Position numbers and translations under genes: made by a program
The notes under the pieces: generated by a model
Told to the model about the DNA's origin: nothing
What the model saw: only the letters and a program-made list of their open reading frames with translations
Databases searched by the model: none
From: Cryptomeria japonica
Taxonomy: Eukaryota > Streptophyta > Pinopsida > Cupressales > Cupressaceae
Reading direction: 5' to 3'
Length of the DNA: 64,000 nucleotides
Assembly: GCF_030272615.1 (NCBI RefSeq)
Contig: NC_081413.1
Coordinates: 101,766,239-101,830,238 of the forward strand
In this document: piece by piece, positions 46,783 to 58,126 of the stretch
Layout of the letters: each line of letters starts with the position of its first letter
Position numbering within the stretch: position 1 is the first letter of the stretch

Positions 46783-47276
46783 TGTTGGTATAAATAATTA
46801 TTCATGTTGGATATTATTACACCTTACTTAATTTTACTTGCGTACATACATATCATAGTAGTTTTGGTATGAGACACTTGGGTGTTTGTGCCATATTGGG
46901 ATAGTGTGTGTAGGAGAATTTTCAGCTTTTATGGTGTTGATCTTGTTACTACTCTATCATATCCACTTATTGTGGAGTGATAATTCCACCTTCGGTGGAT
47001 GATCCACCTCATGTGGAATATTATATTGTTTCTCCTACCTACCACACCTATTTCCTACCTACCCTTGTTTCTTATTGAGCCACATATCATGTTTATGTGC
47101 TCACATATCCATATTGCCTTGCCTATATAAGCAGGCTCATATTCATTGTATGTAATGATTGATGATCCAGTTGATTAGTATTTTCATCTTGATAGAATAC
47201 AATTTATTCCTATCATCTATTTTGCTCTCTCTTATTTGTGTTTTCCATTGCCTCTAGATGTTGGCAAAATCTCACA
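46783..47276 (+). repeat. Element C 5' LTR
   Basis: TGTTGGTATAAATAATTA to AATCTCACA, 494 bp. TATA box CTATATAAG at 47123-47131. Confidence 0.94.
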
Positions 47277-47289
47277 TTGTATTAGAGCC
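47277..47289 (+). promoter_or_regulatory. Element C primer-binding site
   Basis: TTGTATTAGAGCC, a degenerate form of TGGTATCAGAGC, directly after the LTR. Confidence 0.7.
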
Positions 47290-48850
47290 TAAAGGGCTTC
47301 TTTGATTTGTCTTGGAGAGGCGCTTTTGGAGGCTTCAATTTTTGGATCTGAGGAGGTGCTATTTTTGGGGTCGTCGTACAATGATTTGTACATCACGGTT
47401 GAGTCTGGGAGGCTGTTTCCATAAATTTTGACTATAAAGTAGGCCTACTTTGGTGAGAACATTTTTCACCAATTTTGCTATATTTGTACGGATTTCAAAA
47501 AAAAAATTATTGTATTTTTGGGGGGTCTACAGACCCCCCCGTGACCCACACCGTACATTGTCCCAGTGACTATTTCTGTAGGATATTTTTATTAAGGCGA
47601 CCCCCATCGTACCATTGCCCACTGTACTAGTTGCAGTCCACATGCCACCCACCGACATCCTTCCCTTCCGGGCTCCCACCGCGTCAACCTTCTTTGGTGG
47701 CTACCTCCTCTGGCTCTCGCACCTCCCGATGGGCCCCTCTTTTTCAGTGACCGTTTAGGTTATCGTCGGTCGCCCGTGCTACACAATCGACCACCAACTA
47801 CTCCCCGACAACCACCCCACTCGGGTTGCCCTGCTTCGGTTTCTTGCCCACCGGTCCACCCACTAACACTAACTTCTACCGCCTTGAATGTGGCCACCGT
47901 TTGGTCCTCTCGCCGGTGACTGCCTGTTCTTCTCCGCCACTACTCCCAACCGGTGTCACCCTTTTTCGGCCCCCAACATTTTCCACAGCACATCCGGAAG
48001 GCCCTATCACCAACCACATCATTTGACATGTGGTGTACCACCATTCACCGAACACTGCAGAGCAAGGCCACCACGCGACACTTTATTATTTGCCCTGTCA
48101 GCAGTCCGTACTGTACGGACGTCCATATGGGCAGGGAGGCAAAAATTTTTTGACAGCCATACGACCATCAATTTTAAGCTCATAGGTTGCTGACTTCAGC
48201 TTGCATCAACATTTTTTGAATTTTTTTTACTCCCCTCTCATTGAGCTTTTCAGTTTTGCAGTTCAACTTTGGAAGGCCATATCTTGCTCATTTTTGCTCC
48301 TTTCTTGGTTGCAATTTTTTTATAAATGGGCTCGAATTTCATTCTCTTCGCAATGGTGGAGAAATTTTATGATTTTGATGGATGGATTTTTTAGAAGATC
48401 TTCATGACTGTACCTGTCTAAAATTTTGCAACTTCAAAGGCTTTGTTTGGGGTCATACGACCTGCTTTTCAGGTGCCCTTTTTTTTTAAGTGCATAATTT
48501 TTCGTCTACTTTCATAATATGCCATTTGTTTGCAGTGATTTTGAGTAGAAATTGTAATTTCAGCATTTGGTTAGTTTTTGGCCTATTTGGTACTTGTATT
48601 TCGCTTGGATCTCAGTTTAGATCACTAGTAGTATTTGTTGAAGTCTCTTATATCTCATTTTGAGAACTTGTGAATTGAAATTAGAAGTCCACTTTGTCTT
48701 GTTTTGCAAGTGGCCCATTGTATATGCACTAAGTATAAAGTTCCAAATCACTATTTTAGGGGGGGGGGGTTCTTGATTGAGTAATTTGGGGGGGTGTCTT
48801 GTGTGATTGTGCCTCTCTCTATCTTGAGTATTTTTTTTAATTTTGGTGCT
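47290..48850 (+). other. Element C leader with GC-rich, proline-codon-rich block
   Basis: About 1.5 kb before gag. The part 47520-48180 is much richer in G and C than the rest of the window, and all its forward frames are proline/serine/threonine-rich; short ORFs exist at 47826-48193. It may be a fragment captured from elsewhere, or a structured leader. No domain recognised. Around 48768 there is a run of G. Confidence 0.5.
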
Positions 48851-49840
48851 ATGGGTTCTCCTAAATTTCCACTTTTAACTCCTCATAATTATGCTTCATG
48901 GAAGATTAAGTCATGGAGTAAACTAATGGAAAAAGGACTCATTCATTATGTAAATGGAACTATTACAACACCACCTGATCCTAATGCTAAAATTGAATGG
49001 ATCACTAAGAATTATATGGCACTTGGAACTCTTAGAAAGTATGTATTAGATGATCTTATTTTTCACATTGAGAAGTGTACAACAATTAAAGAGGCTTGGG
49101 ATAATTTTGAGAAATTGTATTATCAAGTTGATGAGATTAAGGGCTACAAGCTTGATAGTGAACTCACAACTTTGGATCCCAAGGATTTTGATACAATCTA
49201 GGATTATGTCACAAAAACAACTGAGCTAAGAGCAAAGCTAAAGGATTGTGAAATTGACAAAAAGGATGCTCAATTGGTTTATAACTTGTTGGACAAGCTT
49301 CCTTCAGAGTATGCAGCCTTTGTATCTAGCTTTCACACCCATAGGTTAGCTCAAGGTTTCTCTTACACTTCTCCCTCATTTGATTCATTCACGGAGATGT
49401 TGATACTTGAGCAATCTAAGTTGACCAAGATGGGGATTCTCAAATCTTCAAAGTCACAAGCTTTGGTGGCTAATAAGGGGAATCAAGGCAATCAAGGAAA
49501 AGGCAAGAATCAAAAGTAACCTAAGTCAAAACCACAACAAGATAGAGCACAATATTCCTCTCTACAATAAGGTGATTCACCATTCTCACCTAAGAGGAAA
49601 TCATATAAGGACAATATTTTTTGTGTATATTGAAAGAAGTCAGGACATGAAGAACAACATTGTTACAAGATGGATATTGATGAGTTGAAGAATCTTCCTG
49701 AGAAGAACAAAATCAACCTACCTTCTAGAATGTCTACATAGACTTCTTCTTCCAAGGAAAAAAGAAAGGATCACTCTTTTGGGATAGATAAAGGAAAGGG
49801 ACAAGCTCTTTGTGCTACTACAAGTCATGATTCAGGGAGA
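48851..49840 (+). pseudogene. gag: Element C gag
   Basis: Starts MGSPKFPLLTPHNYASWK; the copia gag (UBN2-like) core includes AWDNFEKLYYQ and VYNLLDKLPSEY. A lysine/glutamine-rich stretch is followed by a damaged zinc knuckle (CVY*KKSGHEEQHC, about 49621-49660). TAG at 49199-49201, TAA at 49517-49519 and 49568-49570, TGA near 49632 and TAG at 49738-49740. The upstream in-frame ATG at 48794 is less likely because it lies in leader sequence. Confidence 0.88.
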
Positions 49841-50280
49841 TGACTTCTATATTGAGGAGCTTCTCATCATATGGCATCTTCGTAGTCTATGTTTTCTAAA
49901 TTTGAGCCTTACAACATGCCATAGATTTTTATGAGAAATCATACATACATGGATGTTATTGGGAAAGGATCTATTGCTATTGGGGATAACTCCTTCAATG
50001 ATGTGTTGTGTGTATCCCATTTGACAAACAATCTTCTTTCCATCCATCAAACCACACATGGGACAATTACGAAAATTGTGGAGTTCACACCTGATTCAGT
50101 TATCATTAGAGATTTGGAGACTAGAGCTATCATTGCGCCCGGGGTGGTTGATCATGGATATCAATTGTACTCTTTTTCACATTTTGGTCCTATTGATGTT
50201 GTTGATTCTTCCTATGTTGATGATTTAGATTTTGAGGAGAAATTTGGGCACTTGAACTTGGGGATTCTCACATGTGAACC
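49841..50280 (+). pseudogene. Element C protease and pre-integrase segment
   Basis: Protease active-site region reads LLY*GASHHM (about 49846-49875), where DSGASHHM is normal. Open from 49931: IGDNSFNDVLCVSHLTNNLLS and then KFGHLNLGIL (about 50245-50274), the segment that precedes integrase in copia elements. The integrase core never follows. Confidence 0.82.
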
Positions 50281-50842
50281 CATTCTTGAGCCTTGCATTT
50301 CATCTCCTCCTCTTGATATCATACCACCTATTGCACCTGATGATGTAGCTAGAGTGATAGTTTTGCCTTCTTGTGATTCAGTGCAGCAGGATATTCCTTG
50401 TCTTCTAGCTTCAGTTGATTGGGATACCTACTTGACACACATTGCAGGTTTGTTTGTGGAATCCTACATTGCAGATTTGGGAGACATCGTTGATGACATT
50501 CATCTTCTCTTTGATGAAGATGATCCTTCTTTGATTGTTGCGAGGGATCACTCTAACCCTCTTGTGCATTCTCTACATGATCATTCTTTCGAGGTTGACA
50601 TGATTGTGGATACTTTTGTACAACACTTGGAGGAGGTCTCTTTATCATTTGAGGAGACATGTGAGTCTTTGGATATTTTTCTACATCCATCTCCACTAGA
50701 TCTTGGATTACCCTTTTCAGCAGTGTGGAGCAGTTTACCACCCTTGGAGGGGGTATCTTTCAACATCGACATGGGGACACTTGAGCAGTTTTTTAGAGAT
50801 TCCATTCATCATGAGTATTTTTCCTACATCTTCCCTTCATGA
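50281..50842 (+). CDS. Element C acidic ORF replacing pol
   Basis: Continues in the frame of the pre-integrase segment without a stop to TGA at 50840-50842: about 187 codons, rich in D, E, S, P and hydrophobic residues (PPIAPDDVARVIVLP, LLFDEDDPSLIV). Not recognisable as integrase or RT. It is the longest unbroken part of C although gag upstream has many stops. It could be captured sequence or an internal deletion product. Expression is unproven. Confidence 0.45.
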
Positions 50843-51262
50843 TTGGGGAGACTTCATGAATACACATTTGGTTTTGTTTCTTCCTAAGGGGAGGAACGTG
50901 GTTCGACATTCATGGAGCAGTTTCTTCATTCATCTTCAAGATTCTATCATTGGTGCATATTATACATTGAGGGGGGGCTTCCTAGTCTCTCTTATTCTTC
51001 TCTCATATGAGAGGGACTTTTTGTCACATGGGGTTTTTTCCTTCACATACTTCTATGAGAGTTCTTTTTATATGGTTTTCATCTCTCTTTTTGGGAGAGG
51101 TTTTTTTCCCATTGGGGTTTTCTCTCTTTCCCCGCTTTATGGGAGATTGCATTTTCAATTGTACATGGGTACCTAACATGGCCTAGTAGCTGGGACCCAT
51201 CTTGCATTGCTTAGTTGCATTGTAGACTTAAGTACATTCCCCTAAGTTGCACTTACGGGGGG
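50843..51262 (+). other. Element C 3' untranslated region
   Basis: T-rich with repeated GAGAG/TTTTT blocks. Ends ACTTACGGGGGG right before the LTR, the probable polypurine tract. Confidence 0.65.
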
Positions 51263-51756
51263 TGTTGGTGTAATTAATTATTCATGTTGGATATTATTAC
51301 ACCTTACTTAAGTTTACTTAGGTACATGAATATCATAGTAGTTTGGGTATGAGACACTTGGGTGTTTGTGCCACATTGGGATAGTGTGTGTAGGAGAATT
51401 TCCACCTTTTATTGTGTTGATCTTGTTACTACTCTATCATATCCACTTATTGTGGAGTGATAATTCCACCTTCAGTGGATGATCCACCTCATGTGGAATA
51501 TTATATTGTTTCTCCTACCTACCACACCTATTTCCTACCTACCCTTGTTTCTTATTGAGCCACATGTCATGTTTGTGTGCTCACATATCCATATTGCCTT
51601 GCCTATATAAGCAGGCTCATATTCATTGTATGTAACAATTGATGATCCAATTGATCAGTATTTTCATCTTGATAGAATACAGTTTATTCCTATTATCTAT
51701 TTTTTTCTCTCTTATTTGTGCTTTCCATTGCCTCTAGATCTTGGCAAAATATCACA
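51263..51756 (+). repeat. Element C 3' LTR
   Basis: TGTTGGTGTAATTAATTA to AATATCACA, 494 bp. TATA box at 51603-51611. Confidence 0.94.
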
Positions 51757-53200
51757 AGATTCATTCAAAGGAGTAAACCATCTTTCTCTTTGAAAAAAAT
51801 TAGAAATAGAAGGCACACCTATTGTAGCATTCACATTATGTTTGTTGATTGTATCGTTGAACTTGATGGAGCTTTTTGTTGGTTTCAACTTCACAAATGG
51901 TTGCTGAACACTCTCCCCCTTATCACTTAGAGGCATAGGAGTGGATTGCTCCATTTGAATGACAACCAATTGATAATTGTGGAGTGTTGCACACAACTAC
52001 GAAAAGGAAGTAAACTTAGACAAAAGAAGCTTTTTCCTAATATCTTTTTGCAAATTAAAAATGAAAATTTGTTGAATATCATTATTAGGTACATGAAAAG
52101 AAATTTGAGCACACAAATGCTTATATCTACCAATGAAATCAATCACTTTTTCTTTAACACCTTGTTTACAATGCATTAAATAGGTCAAGGTGATTTTAGG
52201 ACCAATGTTGTTTTGAAATTGTTGGATGAAAGCATTTGCTAGTTGTTGAAAGGAAGTGATAGAATAAGAAGGCATAGAGCAATACCATTGTAAAACCTTA
52301 TCTCTTAGTGTTCTTGTAAACAATTTTGCAAGCAACTTTGATCATAAGCAAAATCAGTACACAAGGTTTGAAATGTTTTGACATGCATAAGAGGATCACC
52401 TTTTCCATTATAGAGTTCTAATTGAGGGATCTCAACATCTTTAGGTGGCACAAATTTAGCAATATCAAGAGAAAGTGGGCTCACAACATCAAAGGTGGGC
52501 ACACTAAACTTGGATTGACTCATAGAAGCAATTTGTTGTTGTAAGGAAGACACAGTTTGAGAAAGATTATTAATTATCGCTGTGGTAGAAGAATGAATGT
52601 TAAACATAGTTGATTGAGAAGGTGGTGTGATGTTATTTAAAGAAGGCATGGACTGAGAATAAGTTGGTGGGACATTATGATAAGTAGGCATAGGTGATGA
52701 TTGGGTAGGAAAAGGGACACTTAAAGGAGGAACAAAGTTGTTGAAGGAATTGCCCCCTTGTGTCACCTTGATTGGTTGAGGGATAATAGGAATACTTATA
52801 GAAAACATAGGTAAAGACAGGGGATTAAAAACAAGAGGGATTGCTCCCATGACCAAAGGTTGTAGGAATGACACTTTGAGTTGAAGTAGCCATGATGTTG
52901 GAGGTAAAGGTAGGAATACTAGTCGTAAGAGTAGTCAAAGGAATTGAAGGATTGACTTGTGTTGAAGGTTGTGAATAACCTAGGGTTTCGGCACAACTCT
53001 TGATAGGAATGACATTAGAATCAACAATATGTGCAATGCCTTGCAATATATCAATTCCATTCTTATCACTTTGAATCATGTGTTTAAGGCCTTCAATTAA
53101 TGGAAGAGCTTCACTATTAGGGTATTATTGGGACATCCATTGTTGAAAGTGTGTCGACTTGAATTTCATCCTCGGAATGTTACCTACAACAAATTAGTTT
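51757..53200 (-). mobile_element. Element D, 5' portion of gag
   Basis: Upper end of D, starting with the right TSD copy of C (51757-51761). The D leader and 5' LTR are not seen: the sequence above about 53200 is the LTR of E or a junction with it. Confidence 0.75.
51762..53169 (-). pseudogene. gag: Element D gag, N-terminal and capsid part
   Basis: The start at ATG 53169 (MKFKSTHFQQWMSQ) is plausible. A TAA follows after 14 codons, then reading continues through YPNSEALPLIEGLKH. A proline/serine-rich stretch is followed by the capsid domain (PQLELYNGKGDPLMH, then LRDKVLQWYCSMPS, about 52450-52200). There is a frameshift near 52320 and a TAG near 51997. The frame runs into the C insertion at WFTPLNES and resumes beyond C and B. 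Confidence 0.85.
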
Positions 53201-54285
53201 CACAAAATACAGATGGAAAAGCTACAGGAAATCCAAACTCAACCAATGAAACTACATGAAGTACATATGAAATAAAATACTAATATTACCTTCATGGCTT
53301 ATGTCTCATTGTGTCCTAACTCCACTATTCCTAGTTGCGGATGGTGTGCTCTTAGACAATGCATTGATGGCTCCAAGATGGCATATGAAGAATGGACTGA
53401 TAACTTGTAGTTAACTGATACTATGATATGCAAATACTACATGATTATGCTATATGATAATTACTATTTGCTATTTGTTATTTGCTATTTGCTTCAAAAA
53501 CTCACGAATGCATATGATTGATTTGAAGACTAACTCTCTCTCAACTGAAGCTCTTGATTTTATAGACTTTGAGAGGATGAGATGATGTGGCTTAGATCAA
53601 CGGTCATGATCAGATCTGCAGATTTGAATGGCTATGAGCAAAGGTGAAGGTTGAGAGAAAGGGGGAAGGAGAAGACAAGTGTCACTCATCTCACCTTGAT
53701 TGGGTTGCTGACTGAGAGAATCTAGGGATGGTTGGAGGAAATTTAGGCATGAAAGGACAAGTGGACTCAAGTCCTTCCTAAGATGTAGGGGGTGTTGGAG
53801 AGAATATAGAAGATGGTTATGAAATATGTGTACGTACACAATTTCATTAAATTTTAGTAGTTGGAGATAAATGATAAATTAATATTTAAAAAATATTAAT
53901 TTCCTTAGCCACATGTTTGATGAGTTGGCAAAGGGAAGATGAAGTGGAGATGGAGGGTGAGTTGGATAAGAAAGATTAAATAATTTAAGAAATTATTTAA
54001 TATTTGAAACTAAAGGATAGGAGAATAACTATAAAATATTAGATATTTAATTGTTTGGAGGAGATAATTAAATATTAGATATTTAATTAACTTGGTTATA
54101 AGGATAATTAAATATTAGATATTTAATTATTTAGAAGAATAGGATAGATGAATTAATTAATAGATACACACGAAAATGAATTAAATAAATTAATCTTTTC
54201 AAATTAACTATTTAATAGAAAAATAATCATTAAATAAATATAAAGTATTTATTTAATTGCTCATAGCCATTTTTATGTGTATACA
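53200..54285 (-). repeat. Element E 3' LTR (lower boundary approximate)
   Basis: Sense strand starts TGTATACACATAAAAATGGC, similar to the first 20 bases of A and B LTRs. AATTAAAT-rich blocks follow, with a TATA box (TATAAAAT) at about 53557-53564. I could not fix the CA end because the partner LTR is outside the window. Confidence 0.65.
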
Positions 54286-54300
54286 TTTTGCCCCTCTTTG
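54286..54300 (-). promoter_or_regulatory. Element E polypurine tract
   Basis: CAAAGAGGGGCAAAA on the sense strand, directly before the LTR start. Confidence 0.8.
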
Positions 54301-54799
54301 AAATAATGTCAAGACAACATTGTTTCAAAGATTAAATCAAGTCTCGGTAGTGCGCTTGATAGAGTTAAAAATCCTGATTGTATGCCCCCTCAGGAGATTA
54401 ATCGTGAAATTGTTGAAAATTCTTGTTTGAAAGATTTATCTCATGATAATTGATAAAATTTTAGACAATTAAATTCATTTGAAAAAACAAATTAAATTGC
54501 CCCATTGAAATTAATTACTCTTCAAATAGTAAATATAAAATTAACAAAGGCTAGTTTTAATTTCATTGTTATCCTTGTCAGCTTGTGAAGAAAATATTCT
54601 TGCTGAGGTGGCGAAATGGTGATTCCCATGGAGAACCATCGATTGAGCGTGTTCGACGATATCAGTGACCTGTTGAGCATGGGTATCCAATAGGTATCTT
54701 ATCCTGAGCTTTATTTACAAGTTTTCGTGCAAATTTTTCATGTTTTCGCGCATTTTTTAAATTTTAATTTTTTTTGAATTTTTTTAGTTTTTTTCGGCG
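54301..54799. other. Element E sequence between polypurine tract and tail array
   Basis: Noncoding, AT-rich. Counterpart of B 44723-45288. Confidence 0.5.
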
Positions 54800-55125
54800 T
54801 TAGATTAGCACTATTGCAATTTGTTTTAGCGCAAATGCAATTAGGATTAGCACAAATGCATGTTTTAGTGCAAATGTCTGTTTTGTTATCGCATATGCAT
54901 AGGATGTTAGTGCTTATGCATAGTTTTGCGCATGTGTTCTTTTTGTTAGCGCTTATGCTTATTAAGGTAACACTTTTGCATGAGTTTGCGCATGTGCTTG
55001 TATATTTAGCGCATTTGTTAAAAAGGATAGCGCATATGCACTAGTTTAGCACAAATGCCTTTAGATTTAGCACATTTACTGTAGTTTAGCGCAAATGCTC
55101 AATAGGATAGCGCTTTTGCTCAAAT
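54800..55125 (+). repeat. Element E tail array: TAGCGCAT cores upstream of the antisense gene
   Basis: Core positions (TAGCGC and variants) are 54806, 54827, 54848, 54866, 54887, 54908, 54926, 54947, 54968, 54986, 55007, 55028, 55047, 55068, 55087 and 55108. Steps run 21, 21, 18 repeatedly, a 60-bp higher-order unit, then 19, 21, 19, 21. A second short motif, CAAATGC or CATATGC, follows many cores. The core reads TAGCGCAT towards the PMD-like gene. Confidence 0.9.
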
Positions 55126-55460
55126 TTGATGTTTTTGATAAGTGCAAAGGCTAAAAATCACTTTGACTATTAGATTTAAACTTGTTTAATACACATTAAT
55201 GATGAAATAGGAACTTGATTTAGCATGTTTACGTGCTTGATAGATTGATAGATAGCTCGATTGATTTGACAGATTGAGTGCATGATTGACTTGATTGCTC
55301 AATTGTTGATTGATCGATTTGCTTTGATAGATTTGATTTGATAGATTTGATTGATAGATTTGATTTGATAAAGTAGCTCTAAGAAACCAATTTAGTTTCT
55401 GATGCAAGAGCTTATCAGAGTTTTGATTGAACTCATTGATTGATAGGTTTTAAAATGATT
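55126..55460. other. Element E spacer with GATTTGATAGA-type simple repeats
   Basis: Low-complexity ATTGAT/GATAGA repeats, no ORF supported. Confidence 0.6.
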
Positions 55461-55760
55461 TGATAGCTTAAGTTGCTTCAGTTTGATTTGATAGATTGAT
55501 TTGATAGCATAGGTTGGCTTCAGTTTGATTTGATAGATAGATAGCATAGCTTGGCTTCAGTTTGATTTGATAGATAGATAGCATAGATTGCTTCAATTTA
55601 ATTTGATAGATAGATAGCATAGATTGCTTCAATTTGATTTGATAGATAGATAGCATAGATTGCTTCAGTTTGATTTGATAGAAAGATAGCATAGATTGCT
55701 TTAGTTTGATTTGATAGATATATAGCATAGATTACTTCAGTTTCATTTGATAGAAAGATT
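55461..55760 (+). repeat. Element E 36-bp tandem repeat
   Basis: GCTTCAGTTTGATTTGATAG-type units at 55475, 55517, 55554, 55590, 55626, 55662, 55698 and 55734. The last five steps are exactly 36 bp; the first ones are 42, 37 and 36. Same position as the unrelated 35-bp repeat of B. Confidence 0.9.
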
Positions 55761-55779
55761 ATTTTTTCTTGATAAATAG

Positions 55780-57926
55780 GAGAAACTTGATGTTCTCCAG
55801 TGTCCGGAGAAATTACCGGCAGTGCGTCATTTAGTGCCAGAGTTGACACAAGCTGAGATTAGACATATAGATGCCTATGGTTTATGCCATTTGTTGTATA
55901 TGCTTGAGATTGCACATAATAGAGGACTGTTGAAGTCGTTAGCCAAGAGATGGTACAACGAGCATAACACTTTCCACCTACCTATGAGTGAGATTAGTGT
56001 GACTCTTGAGGATGTCTATAGGATTCTGCACATCCCAGTGATTGATGAGCTAGTGCAGTATGATTTTTCAAGATCGGGTTGGGATAGAGGCTTGCAGAGT
56101 CGTGTTTGCTAATGAAAGCATTGGTAGAGGAGAGATCCGATGAGTTGATATGGTGATGTATTACGAGGCTCTTCTCGTTATTCTTGTTGGTCTAATTGGA
56201 GGATTTATATGTCTTGATAGGAGATCATGAGGTTTTTCAGTTGGATGGGGTGAGATTCTCCTGAGTTTGATGCAACATCATACTCGATATGCTTGGGGTG
56301 TTTGCATGCTGGCACATTTATATCATGATCTTCATTAGGTGGTGTATGATGAGAGTGCTAGTTTGTCTATAGGATGCACTTTATTGCAGATCTGGTGCTG
56401 GGAGCACATTGCTATTACTCGGCCTATCCATCACAGAGTTCGTGGAGAGAGGCAGCCATATGTGTATTTCTATGTAGGTATTCTTACTCAACATAAGCTG
56501 CGTAAGATGGAGTATTGGCATTGGGTGCTTGATTCATTGGATAGCATTACTTGGAGACCATATCTTGATGGTGAGCCATGGATGGATGATGCACAGACCT
56601 TACCATTTATTATGTAGAGTAGATATCTCATTGGTTGGACTCCTTACATTGTTGAGCGACAGTTGATTGGTCGCATTTTGAGATAGTTTGGTATCATCCA
56701 GCCTATGCCTACTGGTGTGACGATATATGCTCAACGATACAAAGATAGATGAGATTGGGGACCTTCCTTGTCATTTGAGATTGCTCATGTAGAGTTTGTT
56801 GCTACTTCGAGAGTGGCTTATGATATGAGATTACACATTCTTGATCCTGGGGTTATTGCAGATTATGCTCAGTATATATTGGCTCATCCATTTCCTCGCA
56901 TTACTGAACCAACAGATCCTCCTCCCAGCTCAAGAGATGAGGATGATGACTCGGATTATCCAGTTTTTAGGAGATGGAGAGGAAGATGAGAGCTCAAAGT
57001 TTCTCATGAGGCTGGGGGAGGTGGAGATGAGGGTGGGGATGGAGGTGGTGGTGGGAGGAGACCTAGATAGAGGGGAGGTCGACTAAGAGTTTGGGGAGGA
57101 CCATTTGGACCGGTTGGCAGGATTGCGAGAGCACATCCTATGAGTGGGAGAGATGTTGAACGGATTGGGAGAGAGCATGGTAGGATAGGTATGAGATCAC
57201 TGAGAGGGTTGCCATTGATAGGAGGAGGTAGGGTGACTGGACTGGATGGGGGTTGTGGGAGAGGCATTGATTTTGGTAAGATTCAGCCAGATCCTAGGGT
57301 TATTGCAGTGCATGGTGGAGATGATGAGGATCCTGAGGATCATGTTCCCCTGATTAGATGACGGGTTCAGAGAGTTAGTTGGACCGAGATTCTAGCAGTT
57401 GGACATGTTGGTGGTAAGGGGATTGGGGTTCATGCACCATAATAGGATTTGCCAAAGCAGGATGCACCAGTGCATGATGTGCCAGAGCAGGATGCACCAG
57501 AGCATGATGTGCCAGGGCAGGATGCTATAGATAGTCTGACAGTATGGATTGATCAGCTTTGAGTACAAGTGCAGGCTCTTATGATTGAGTGGGATAGAGT
57601 TGTTAGGAGACAACAGGATACTCAGGGCCTTCTTGATCACATTCAGTAGGTTGGATCAGGTACTCTCTTGGCTGACACTGTTAGAGCATTAGTTTGGGCT
57701 GGGAAGGAGACTTCCCACTGGTGACGACGATATGAGGAGGTAGTTGCAGAGAGCCAGAGAGCAGGTAGTTATCATACCACCGTGTTGATGGATACTAGCA
57801 GTGGTGGGGTAATGGGACCTCCTCAGAGGAGTGGTGAGCATGGGAGACAAGCATCTAGAGGATCTTCTTGCCCATAGCCACAGAGGTGGACAAAGTTAGG
57901 TGGTAGTGGTACAAGACAACTGTGAC
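55780..57926 (+). pseudogene. Element E antisense PMD-like gene
   Basis: Antisense to E. The first open segment (to 56112) has LTQAEIRHIDAYGLCHLLYM, LAKRWYNEHNTFHLPMSE and ISVTLEDVYRILHIP, aligning with B 43561-43325. The middle part (56339-56617, another frame) has YWHWVLDSLDSITWRPY, typical of the second half of the plant mobile domain. A segment at 56768-56989 ends acidic and is followed by a glycine/arginine-rich region. A short repeat of the QDAP/HDVP type lies at about 57450-57530, and a coiled-coil-like end closes at TGA 57924-57926. Several stops and at least one frameshift. No intact start was found. Confidence 0.75.
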
Positions 57927-58121
57927 TTGATTTGGAGCATTTGTATTGTTTATTTGATATCATTGTATACTTGGAATTTTATTGTTTTATGATGATCTAT
58001 ATGCAAACATGGACTCTATATGATGATGCTTTTATGCTTGTTACTCTATTTGATGATGATGCTTTATGCTTTGATTTTATGGATGCAGTGATTATATGGA
58101 TGATGTTTCTTTATGCATGTT

Positions 58122-58126
58122 ATTCT
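58122..58126. repeat. Candidate TSD of element H (left)
   Basis: attct directly outside the H LTR end. The partner lies beyond the window, so it is unverified. Confidence 0.4.

Larger units (their letters stand above)
46783..51756 (+). mobile_element. Element C: non-autonomous Ty1/copia element
   Basis: 4,974 bp with two 494-bp LTRs, TSD agatt (46778-46782 and 51757-51761), a degenerate initiator-Met PBS, a GC-rich leader, gag, a protease remnant and a pre-integrase segment, but no integrase core, RT or RNase H. In their place is an open acidic frame. LTRs differ at about 27 of 494 positions by eye (about 5%). It would depend on another copia element for mobility. Confidence 0.92.
53200..58126 (-). 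mobile_element. Element E: 3' LTR and tail of a Tat-like element
   Basis: Minus-strand element represented by 3' LTR, polypurine tract and tail with antisense PMD-like gene, tandem repeats and a TAGCGCAT array: the same order as the B tail, mirrored. Its gag-pol must lie above H, outside the window. H cuts it at 58126. The lower boundary (53200) is approximate. Confidence 0.75.

Noticed and set aside
47826-48193. Overlapping proline-rich ORFs as host genes
   Set aside because: Three overlapping frames are open simply because the block is GC-rich. No domain, and it lies inside the leader of C.
53200-54285. The E LTR as the 5' LTR of D
   Set aside because: It follows a polypurine tract and a tail with PMD-like gene on its upper side, so it is a 3' LTR. 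Its sequence also differs from the D 3' LTR at 17123-18347.
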